Assembly: GCA_003963305.1 (NCBI GenBank)
Contig: RXJR01000023.1
Span: 158,498 to 222,497, forward strand
Length of the DNA stretch: 64,000 nucleotides
Origin: Candidatus Melainabacteria bacterium
GTDB lineage: Bacteria > Cyanobacteriota > Vampirovibrionia > Obscuribacterales > Obscuribacteraceae
Direction: 5' to 3'
Part shown: piece by piece, positions 27,462 to 34,348 of the stretch
Numbering within the stretch: position 1 is the first letter of the stretch
Layout: every line of letters begins with the position of its first letter
The notes under the pieces: model-generated
What the model was told of the DNA's origin: nothing
The model's input: only the letters and a program-made list of their open reading frames with translations
Database searches by the model: none
Position numbers and translations under genes: made by a program

Positions 27462-27483
27462 CATCGCTCTGCTCGTGGGTTGT

Positions 27484-27954
27484 TTAGGCCGCCTCACTCG
27501 ACTTGGTTTTCACAATTTCGACTGAACACTCTGCATTGTTGGCAACAGCTTCGGCAACACTTCCGCAAAACATCTTCGCCAGACCACGCCTGCTGTGCGT
27601 ACCGCAGATTATCAAGTCAGCGCTCCACTCACGGGCTTCGTCCAAGATCTTCTCACTGACAATACCAGTCAAAACATCTCCAGTAACTTCAGCGGCCACC
27701 AAATGGTGCTTGAGCAACTCGACTGCATCATTGACGTAAGTTTGCTTGCCCAGAAACTCTTCATGCTCTGCCTTTGCAATAGCATCACAAGCATCCGGTG
27801 TGTACAGACCCGGGCTGTAGGCTGTTAGAACCTGGCTGGGTTCAAACACAGAGATGATGCGAAATAGCGAACGATTGGGCCAGCATCGATCGAGCACCGA
27901 CTCCAACACTCTCTTCGAGCAATCAGACTCTTCTATGGCAATTAGAACTCTCAT
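27484..27954 (-). CDS. Universal stress protein
   Basis: 156 aa from ATG 27954, which overlaps the stop of the upstream USP by 4 bp (ATGA). It starts MRVLIAIEESDCSKRVLESVL; the motif is GTHS-RRGLAKMFC-GSVAEAV with Ser for the second Gly, and it ends ECSVEIVKTK. A nine-residue YSPGLYTPD-type insertion follows strand 2. It is close to the 51343 USP in layout. The translational coupling suggests the two USPs may form a heterodimer, since USPs are typically dimers. Confidence 0.9.
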   Translation of the reverse strand: MRVLIAIEESDCSKRVLESVLDRCWPNRSLFRIISVFEPSQVLTAYSPGLYTPDACDAIAKAEHEEFLGKQTYVNDAVELLKHHLVAAEVTGDVLTGIVSEKILDEAREWSADLIICGTHSRRGLAKMFCGSVAEAVANNAECSVEIVKTKSSEAA

Positions 27955-28397
27955 ACAATTGCTTCCTCTTTTGCAGTGTCTTTCGCCTTCGCGCCACCAC
28001 CTGTATGGAAAGGAGGTCTGATGATCACGATGGAACATTTCTCTAACTGTGCTAGCGACTCAGAAACAGACTTATGACTTTCCGCATGAGCTGGGTCGTG
28101 ACCCATGATCACCATGTCGGCTTTGGCATATTCACTGACACGCAAAACCGCGCTGACGGGCTCACCCTCGTCGACAACGGAGGAGACGTCGTCACTACCT
28201 GTATTCTTTTTGACATTTTGTACAAAACTATTCAAAAATCGTTCCAAATATTCTCGCTTCGTCGTACTCGTACACTCATGCGGATGCAACACATGAACCA
28301 CCTTGAATTTTGATTTCGCAGGCCACTTGTAGTTCGACACAAAATCGAGAATCAACTTGGAATCCAATTCTTTCTGGAGGGCAATTACAATATTCAT
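27951..28397 (-). CDS. Degenerate universal stress protein
   Basis: 148 aa from ATG 28397 (MNIVIALQKELDSKLIL); the frame opens 34 codons earlier without support. The fold is USP-like, with KADMVIMGHD after the Rossmann strand, but the glycine-rich loop is gone (GHDPAHAESHKSVSESL), so nucleotide binding is unlikely. The C-terminus is EKCSIVIIRPP plus a Gly/Lys tail. It heads a two-USP operon with coupled translation. A weak palindrome-like site (D, 28575-28590) is 178 bp upstream. Confidence 0.85.
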   Translation of the reverse strand: MNIVIALQKELDSKLILDFVSNYKWPAKSKFKVVHVLHPHECTSTTKREYLERFLNSFVQNVKKNTGSDDVSSVVDEGEPVSAVLRVSEYAKADMVIMGHDPAHAESHKSVSESLAQLEKCSIVIIRPPFHTGGGAKAKDTAKEEAIV

Positions 28398-28574
28398 TTT
28401 CTCTACCCGCTTAATATCCAATGCTGGTGCCGGGTTCGCGCCGGAAGACCAACGACCGTGTACACAATATGAAACTCTGCGGAGAGTCTTGCCTTGCACG
28501 GTCGGTTGGTTTTCATGGGTGTTAATCGCTTCACCCCTGCATCTAAATTCTAGTGCTGCTCAGAGTCAGGGACA

Positions 28575-28590
28575 TCATTCTTTGGACGGA
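28575..28590. promoter_or_regulatory. Weak palindrome site D, TCATTC-TTTG-GACGGA
   Basis: Only 8 of 12 bases match the consensus, but the 16-mer is identical to site E (34158) at 14 positions. It is upstream of the two-USP operon. Confidence 0.3.
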
Positions 28591-28615
28591 AAAGTCAGTT
28601 TAATGCGCACTACCA

Positions 28616-29395
28616 CTACTTGATCTGACCGTGCACGACTTTTTCACCGTGCTTACCGAGACGTTCCAAAACCAGATTGTAGTTAGTTCGTACATACCTG
28701 TTCACTTCTTCCATATCAGAATTCTCAGGCAATATTTCAAGAGCGTTTTTGAGAAGTTTCTCGGCAGCCTGGAAATTCCCGTTATACATATAAAGTTCGC
28801 CCAGGCTACTGGAAACAAGACCTACAAGCGGATGCTCGCTGCCAAGCACGCTCTTCAACAAAACCAGACAATGCTTCAGATAATACTCTGCTGCACTATT
28901 TTTTCCGGCATAAAGCTCCAGCCAGGCCTGATTGTGTTCAATGACTGCTTGTTCAACAGCGAACTCACGTCCATTTGCCTTGTAAATCTTCAACGCCTTA
29001 AGATTGGCTATGCGTGCCAATTCACCCTGATCGACATGACTGTAATGCACGGCTAGTCGCTCATACTCTACAGCCAGTTTAGGAGAATTCTTCGGCAAAC
29101 ACATGTTCATCAAGCGAATAGCCACTAGATAACAAACTTCAGCGTTTCTGTGATCAAGCTCCTGCTCATACAACTTCGCAACCGCATCAAAGCTGTTTGC
29201 CAGCTTTTCAATATCGGCAGAAGTCGTACACTGATCCAGTAAATCTTGCAACTTGTCCTCTGGTCTTCCGATCACCATGTCACTGTGCGAGCGAAGGAAT
29301 CCAGGCTCAAGGACTGGCGTAACGGGTACAGGGCTAAAGGTAGGTCCTGTGAAAAGTACCAGCGAAGCAAACATGTTGATCAATGGATTATGCAT
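28616..29395 (-). CDS. TPR protein with possible N-terminal signal (paralogue of 49445-50203)
   Basis: 259 aa. The N-terminus MHNPLINMFASLVLFTGPTF may be a signal peptide or membrane anchor. Residues 45-250 form TPR-type helical pairs (AKLYEQELDHRNAEVCYLVAI, LGELYMYNGNFQAAEKLLKNALEIL). The organisation (EDKLQDLLDQCTTSADIEKLANSFD, then SPKLAVEYERLAVHY and EHPLVGLVSSSLGELY) is the same as in the TPR gene at 49445, so the two are paralogues from within-genome duplication. TPRs serve as protein scaffolds; the partner is unknown. Both copies lie next to USP genes. Confidence 0.8.
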   Translation of the reverse strand: MHNPLINMFASLVLFTGPTFSPVPVTPVLEPGFLRSHSDMVIGRPEDKLQDLLDQCTTSADIEKLANSFDAVAKLYEQELDHRNAEVCYLVAIRLMNMCLPKNSPKLAVEYERLAVHYSHVDQGELARIANLKALKIYKANGREFAVEQAVIEHNQAWLELYAGKNSAAEYYLKHCLVLLKSVLGSEHPLVGLVSSSLGELYMYNGNFQAAEKLLKNALEILPENSDMEEVNRYVRTNYNLVLERLGKHGEKVVHGQIK

Positions 29396-29486
29396 TTCGA
29401 TGCGCCTTGAAAGGGAGTGTATTTAATTCGTAATCCGCTGGAGTGCACCAGAACAACCAGGACGCACAACAACCAGAAGGCAGACT

Positions 29487-29699
29487 TCAATCGCCTGCAC
29501 TCCAATCATCTTTTCCGTGCAATTCCTCCTCATCAGGATCGTATTCAACATAGATTGCGACCATGCTTAATGACGATACGCATCCGCAGCGCGGACACTT
29601 TAATTCGCCCGAAATAAAAGGGAACTGACATCCACACGATTGGCAAAGATAGCCGCCGGAAACGTGGGTCTTTTCAGTTAAAGCAGTCCTGCTGTCCAT
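29487..29699 (-). CDS. Small zinc-ribbon protein
   Basis: 70 aa with GAGG about 10 bp upstream of ATG 29699. Four Cys in two CxxC knuckles (YLCQSCGCQF at about 18 and KCPRCGCVS at about 35) make a rubredoxin-knuckle zinc ribbon. The C-terminus is very acidic (YDPDEEELHGKDDWSAGD). The layout recalls FmdB-like or transcription-associated zinc ribbons, but no family is certain. It is divergent from the USP pair at 29949, with palindrome-like site N between them. Confidence 0.75.
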   Translation of the reverse strand: MDSRTALTEKTHVSGGYLCQSCGCQFPFISGELKCPRCGCVSSLSMVAIYVEYDPDEEELHGKDDWSAGD

Positions 29700-29811
29700 G
29701 CTGGGTTACCTCGTACTGGAAGGTATTAGATCGAACACGACGCTAAAGACCTCCTCTGGTTGCAATGTGCAAAGACAACACAATAGTCGCACTGCAGTCA
29801 GGTGCCGGACA

Positions 29812-29827
29812 TCGTTCAAAAGAACGA
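29812..29827. promoter_or_regulatory. Variant palindrome site N, TCGTTC-AAAA-GAACGA
   Basis: A perfect 6-4-6 inverted repeat with an AT spacer. Each half differs from TCATCC at positions 3 and 5, so it matches 8 of 12 but keeps exact symmetry. It is 122 bp upstream of USP 29949 and 113 bp upstream of the zinc-ribbon gene. The 29700-29948 gap has no gene. Confidence 0.4.
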
Positions 29828-29948
29828 GCCGCTCATTGCCAATGTTCGGTTGAAAGCAGGCATACTGGTTCGAAAGAAGGATGTGCACAGGAGACGATTA
29901 GGTAAAACTAGATCTGTGAACTGGTAATTCAACGAATTGGTGATAGGA

Positions 29949-30446
29949 ATGAAAGTTTTAATAGCGGTCAATGACTCAAAAGAAAGCAGAAACGTCATCG
30001 AACAGATAGCGACCCGCCCATGGCGAGCAGAGACCCAATTTAAAGTAATGACAGTCGTCGCCAGCCTGGATAACCACAAGTGGACGGATTGGGGTCTGGG
30101 CGTGGACGATGAAGATTTGACTGAATTCAAAACCAAAGCCACAGACCTCGTAAATCGCTACGGCGGCCGAATCAAAGCCCTGATGGACGGCGGAAATTTC
30201 GTCGAAGGACAGGTTAGAGTCGGGCACGTTTGCGACGAAGTTATCGCAGAACTCAAAGCCTGGGACGCAGACCTGCTAGTCATTGGAGCACACGAAAACA
30301 AAGGCGTTCCAGATGTGATTCTGGGCAACAATGCGAGACATCTCTTAAATCACGCTCCATGTTCCGTTCAAATAATAAAGATGAGGCCGGTTCGGGCGAC
30401 CGCTAGAGACGGATTCGCAGCGACAAACGTGCCGTGTTGCTCGTGA
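29949..30446 (+). CDS. Universal stress protein
   Basis: 165 aa from ATG 29949 (TTG 29937 possible). It starts MKVLIAVNDSKESRNVIEQI. The motif is GAHE-NKGVPDVIL-GNN, departing from consensus at the second Gly and at the final Ser, so ATP binding is doubtful. It ends APCSVQIIKMR plus a short tail with CC. It is followed after 34 bp by another USP and then a GNAT acetyltransferase on the same strand: a three-gene unit. Confidence 0.9.
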   Translation: MKVLIAVNDSKESRNVIEQIATRPWRAETQFKVMTVVASLDNHKWTDWGLGVDDEDLTEFKTKATDLVNRYGGRIKALMDGGNFVEGQVRVGHVCDEVIAELKAWDADLLVIGAHENKGVPDVILGNNARHLLNHAPCSVQIIKMRPVRATARDGFAATNVPCCS

Positions 30447-30480
30447 CAAGTATTATGCAGCTGATGCTGGAGGTAGAGAA

Positions 30481-30918
30481 ATGAAAGTTTTAATTGCTGT
30501 CGATAGCTGCAGTTCGTCTGATTCGGTGTTGAGTCAGATCGCCTCTCGCCGCTGGTCACCGTCAACAGAATTTGAACTGCTGATGATAGTGGAGCACTGC
30601 CACGTTGACGAAATGCTGCGCCAGTTATTACACCAATCACAGATAATTCTTTCGGAACGCGCCGAATTATTAAAGATGAAATTGCACGCCAAGTCGGTTA
30701 AAACAACCCTCCTGGAAGGCAAAGCGGCGGAGTCAATAGTAAATTACGCTCGGGAAATTCACGCAGACTTGATCATAATCGGCTCGCACGGTGATGCCGG
30801 CAGACGAATGGCAAAAGTAGGAAGTGTGGCTGCCGCCGTAGTTGATCACGCACCATGTTCTGTTGAAGTCGTAAAGATCCAAACATCCGAGCGACAAGCG
30901 CACCCAACTGGAGTTTGA
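30481..30918 (+). CDS. Universal stress protein with canonical ATP motif
   Basis: 145 aa; GGAGGTAGAG precedes ATG 30481. The motif GSHG-DAGRRMAKV-GSVAAAV is intact, so this is one of the few copies in the window expected to bind ATP. It starts MKVLIAVDSCSSSDSV and ends APCSVEVVKIQ. The downstream GNAT gene starts only 3 bp after its stop, which recalls mycobacteria, where a cAMP-responsive GNAT enzyme (MSMEG_5458/Rv0998) acetylates a USP lysine. Confidence 0.92.
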   Translation: MKVLIAVDSCSSSDSVLSQIASRRWSPSTEFELLMIVEHCHVDEMLRQLLHQSQIILSERAELLKMKLHAKSVKTTLLEGKAAESIVNYAREIHADLIIIGSHGDAGRRMAKVGSVAAAVVDHAPCSVEVVKIQTSERQAHPTGV

Positions 30919-30920
30919 GT

Positions 30921-31505
30921 ATGAACGCACCTAGCAGCTATCTTGTTGAAGAAAAACTGTTAGACGGAAGAAGTCTCGTAATCCGCGCAGTTTGCCCAGC
31001 AGATAAAAGTATTTTTGTGGAAGGCATGAGACACCTCAGCCAGGAATCGCTGTACTATCGATTTCTCACACCGAAACGTGCACTGACGCAGAAAGAACTG
31101 CAGTTTTTCACTGAAGTTGATTTTCACAATCACGTTGCGCTATTGGCTCTGATCAAAGATGCTGACGGCAATGAGCACCCGGCTGGCGTAGGCCGATACA
31201 TCGTCATCGAAGCACCGAAAGAACCTGACTGCGCAGAACTCGCCTTTGTTGTAGAAGACGAATACCAACACAAAGGTATTGCAACGCTACTATTGAAACA
31301 TTTGAGCATCATAGCGAAAGCAAGTGGTATCAAACGCTTCAAAGCGATTGTACTGGTTGACAATTTGAAGATGCTCGACGTTTTCAAACACTGCGGATTG
31401 CCGCTTTCAAGCAAAATTCACACTGCTGGTGTGCTTGAACTTACACTCTCACTAGAGCCGGACTCTGGGCATACGTTCATGTCAGGCTGGCTAAGTACGC
31501 AGTAA
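30921..31505 (+). CDS. GNAT-family N-acetyltransferase (possible USP or protein acetyltransferase)
   Basis: 194 aa from ATG 30921, with GGAG 7 bp upstream inside the end of the USP gene. The GNAT core is clear: AELAFVVEDEYQHKGIATLLLKHLSIIAKASGI has motif A (Q-x-x-G-I-A), and NLKMLDVFKHCG forms motif B. The N-terminal LLDGRSLVIRAVCPADKSIFVEGMRHLSQESLYYRFL stretch is typical of the Pat/Rv0998 protein-lysine acetyltransferase branch. Unlike Rv0998 it has no cyclic-nucleotide domain, and unlike Gammaproteobacterial Pat no acyl-CoA-synthetase domain. Tight coupling to a USP suggests that the USP may be its substrate. Confidence 0.85.
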   Translation: MNAPSSYLVEEKLLDGRSLVIRAVCPADKSIFVEGMRHLSQESLYYRFLTPKRALTQKELQFFTEVDFHNHVALLALIKDADGNEHPAGVGRYIVIEAPKEPDCAELAFVVEDEYQHKGIATLLLKHLSIIAKASGIKRFKAIVLVDNLKMLDVFKHCGLPLSSKIHTAGVLELTLSLEPDSGHTFMSGWLSTQ

Positions 31506-31601
31506 TCGAATTCGACTTCAATCAGGCAATACACAAAGTCGTAACGCATCATTGCCAATGCCCAAGCGACATAAGCACACAAGCTTCCAAGTCTACAAGC
31601 T

Positions 31602-32324
31602 TTACTTCAAGCTACTCAAATAAGCTGTGATATCAGCGATTTCTTTCTTATTCAATCCAAGCGGCGGCATGTCTATGCCGCGCTCGTTGTATTCGCGATC
31701 TGTATTAGCGAAAAGCAATTCAGCAGCATTGATTCGGTCGGAGATATAGGACGATTTATGCCTGGTGCCGATGCCATCGAAAATAGGCGCGAATTGTCCG
31801 CCCACTCCGCCAAATGAATGACATTGCAAACAACCCTTTTCATACACCAACTGCTTGCCATGGATGATAGAAGCAATGCCTACGGGCGCGTGTTTCGTGG
31901 TGGCAACCTTTACATCAGTTTTGGCATGTCCTTTTACTGCGAAACCTTTGTCTGGTCCAGGCAAAGTCATAATGTAGTCTGCCATTTTCTTCGCTTCAGC
32001 TGGAGCGATACGCTTATGCGGCATCAGTTCTGCGTGACCGTACAATTTCTGAAAAGCAGCAACTTTGGCCGGATCATTACTGATTCGTGATTCAATGAAT
32101 TCTCTCGTACGCCTCTGCCCTTCTCCAGCCAGAACCGGTCCTAAGCAACCACCACTAGTGCCAACGCTGTGGCAGGCGCTGCAATTCTCACTAAAATATT
32201 TGGCTTCAGCAGAATTAGAGGAAGATTGTTCATGCGCTGATTTATCAGGACTTGCTATGGCAGATGCCACTGCTGACACTGATGACAAGAAAATGAAAGC
32301 AACCCACACTTTAAACCGACGCAT
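31602..32324 (-). CDS. Exported dihaem c-type cytochrome
   Basis: 240 aa from ATG 32324 with CGAGG upstream; a GTG two codons earlier is less likely. Signal peptide about residues 1-24. Two haem sites lie in two cytochrome c domains: CSACHSVG (about 48) and CLQCHSFG (about 165), with Met ligands likely in AELMPHKR and GIDMPPLG. The domain layout resembles a fused pair of class I cytochromes. It is a periplasmic electron carrier with no adjacent oxidase. A 14-bp perfect palindrome CCAATTCAAATTGG lies about 25 bp upstream. Confidence 0.9.
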   Translation of the reverse strand: MRRFKVWVAFIFLSSVSAVASAIASPDKSAHEQSSSNSAEAKYFSENCSACHSVGTSGGCLGPVLAGEGQRRTREFIESRISNDPAKVAAFQKLYGHAELMPHKRIAPAEAKKMADYIMTLPGPDKGFAVKGHAKTDVKVATTKHAPVGIASIIHGKQLVYEKGCLQCHSFGGVGGQFAPIFDGIGTRHKSSYISDRINAAELLFANTDREYNERGIDMPPLGLNKKEIADITAYLSSLK

Positions 32325-32416
32325 CTTCACCTCGTTCTTGTCACGCTTACCAATTCAAATTGGGATTTGTTCATGCAATAGCACGCAAAAATTCGAATCG
32401 GAATTGGAAAATTATA

Positions 32417-34069
32417 TCAAATAGTTCTTCTGCAAGCGATGTTCCTGATCTCACGCAAGTCTAACTTACCCGTTGAGAGCACCGGCAATTCATCAACTTC
32501 GATGAAATCTCTTGGATTTGGAATCCACAGCGCCGGTATAACTTTTTCGCTACTTAAAATCGAGACGATCTCCTCTGGTGATTTCTTCAGCTTGCCACTG
32601 CTATAGAGGACAATCAAACGCTCGCCGCGATTGTCATCGGGCACTGACGTGACCGAGACATTCTGTTCCTCACATTCTGCGATGCGCACAATCTCCCTTT
32701 CTACTTTCAAGTGCGGAACCATTTCACCGGCAATTTTGGAAAATTGACTCAAGCGACCTGAAATGGTCAGAAATCCATCTTCATCGATAAACCCAAGGTC
32801 ACCAGTTCTGAACCATCCATTGTGGATGACACGGTCTGTAGCCTCGACATTGTTTAGATATCCTTTCATCACCTGTGGACCGTTTACTTCAATCAAACCT
32901 TCTTCCAGAGTTTTCTTTTCCTGGCCGCTATCAGCATCCACAATGCGTATCGCTGTTCCCGGCAAAGGCAGTCCTACAGTGCCGAGTTTCGTGCCCGCGA
33001 TTTCGGTGCCATCTTTCAATACGACCCGACCTGGAACATTGCACGATACTACAGGCGATGTCTCAGTCAACCCGTAACCTTCTAATGGCGTAATTCCCAG
33101 CTCACGTTCGAGATCGTGAGCAAGAGCCGGCTTTACTTTTTCACCCCCCAGGATGCAAATCTTTATGCTCTCGAACTGTTCCTTCTTACTGCGTCTTAAA
33201 TAGGTGCGCATAATAGTGGGCGTGCAGAACAGCACAGTCGGCTTGTGTTTTTCAGCCAAATTTCCAATTCGCCTGCAATCTCGGGGGTCATAATGATAAA
33301 CAGCAGCATGCCCAAGTGCTAATACTGCCCATAGTGTCAGTGTGAAACCAAACGAGTGAAAAAACGGCACGACGCCGAGCACAAATTCGCGTTCCGACAG
33401 TCGTGCTTGTTGCTGAATTGCATGAACATTCGTAAGAATATTTCGATGCGTTAGCATCACGCCTTTCGCATCTCCAGTCGAACCGGCTGTGAACAAAATT
33501 GCGGCCGTCTCGTCCAATCTGTCGTCAGAATTTCTCAGACCTGCAAAGATGTGTCCGAGCAAATTCTCGGGAACCAGGTCAGCCTCAGACCAGGAAATCG
33601 CTTTTAGAAAGATAGATGCATCCTGCCGAAGTCGCTCCGCCAACAAATATCTGGCAGTCGAATCAAACGGAAAGCGCTCGATAATGCGGCGGCTGGTTAT
33701 GATTTGATCGAACTCGCACTGACTCAAATAGTGATTGAATGTGTTCTGGCTCGATGTATAGTTCAAGTTCACTGGAATTCTGCCTAACATCGTCAAGGCA
33801 AGATTGACTAATACCGCGCCTACGGAAGGCGGTAAAAGCACGCCAACACGTTCAGCCGAACCAAGGCGTTTATGCAAAATATTTGCCAGTGCAATCGAAC
33901 GTAAAAGAGTGTCGTGGTATGTGAGCGACAGGCCCGAAGAATCAGCAAGAGCCAGAGAACGTGGTTGACTGCGTGCTTGATGCACAAACGCGTGCGCCAA
34001 CGAATGCCAGTGCGCCGGCAAAGGTGACAACTCTTGTACTGAATTTGGATGCATCGTTGTCTCTAGCAT
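32417..34069 (-). CDS. AMP-forming acyl-CoA/acyl-ACP ligase
   Basis: 550 aa from ATG 34069 (SD GAAGG). ANL superfamily: P-loop-like LFTAGSTGDAKGVMLTHRN, A5 GYGLTETSPVVSCN, A7 WFRTGDLGFIDEDGFLTISGR, and the A10 Lys in LPVLSTGKLDL. No membrane segments or acyltransferase domain are present. The closest impression is the ligase half of Aas (2-acylglycerophosphoethanolamine acyltransferase/acyl-ACP synthetase) or a long-chain fatty acyl-CoA ligase. It would activate fatty acids for membrane lipid repair or storage lipid synthesis. Palindrome E is 89 bp upstream in the divergent gap with the CtpF-like ATPase. Confidence 0.88.
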   Translation of the reverse strand: MLETTMHPNSVQELSPLPAHWHSLAHAFVHQARSQPRSLALADSSGLSLTYHDTLLRSIALANILHKRLGSAERVGVLLPPSVGAVLVNLALTMLGRIPVNLNYTSSQNTFNHYLSQCEFDQIITSRRIIERFPFDSTARYLLAERLRQDASIFLKAISWSEADLVPENLLGHIFAGLRNSDDRLDETAAILFTAGSTGDAKGVMLTHRNILTNVHAIQQQARLSEREFVLGVVPFFHSFGFTLTLWAVLALGHAAVYHYDPRDCRRIGNLAEKHKPTVLFCTPTIMRTYLRRSKKEQFESIKICILGGEKVKPALAHDLERELGITPLEGYGLTETSPVVSCNVPGRVVLKDGTEIAGTKLGTVGLPLPGTAIRIVDADSGQEKKTLEEGLIEVNGPQVMKGYLNNVEATDRVIHNGWFRTGDLGFIDEDGFLTISGRLSQFSKIAGEMVPHLKVEREIVRIAECEEQNVSVTSVPDDNRGERLIVLYSSGKLKKSPEEIVSILSSEKVIPALWIPNPRDFIEVDELPVLSTGKLDLREIRNIACRRTI

Positions 34070-34157
34070 GTGTACCTTCAAGACTATATCTTATTCATGG
34101 TCGCACTTGCAGCGCATTCCAGCATCGCTCATAATATCGATTATAGTCTTCAGACCG

Positions 34158-34173
34158 TCATCCTTTGGACTGA
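34158..34173. promoter_or_regulatory. Palindrome site E, TCATCC-TTTG-GACTGA
   Basis: The left half is perfect and the right matches 4 of 6 (10 of 12). It lies between the acyl ligase (89 bp) and the P-type ATPase (176 bp), in divergent orientation. Confidence 0.5.
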
Positions 34174-34348
34174 TTGCTTCCGTACAGATCAGAGCACAAA
34201 AAATAAGGAGTTCCGAATCTCTTCTTCTCGTCCGTACGATGGAAGCGGCAAAAGCTTACATCATCGTTAAATGACAGATGTCACACGAGCGCGATGGACT
34301 CTGCGCTGCGCATCAAACAGCCTCGCTGCGAAATAGATCAAACATAGT

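Noticed and set aside
32350..32363. CCAATTCAAATTGG palindrome upstream of the dihaem cytochrome as part of the same operator family
   Set aside because: Different sequence and spacing; a single occurrence cannot be told from chance.
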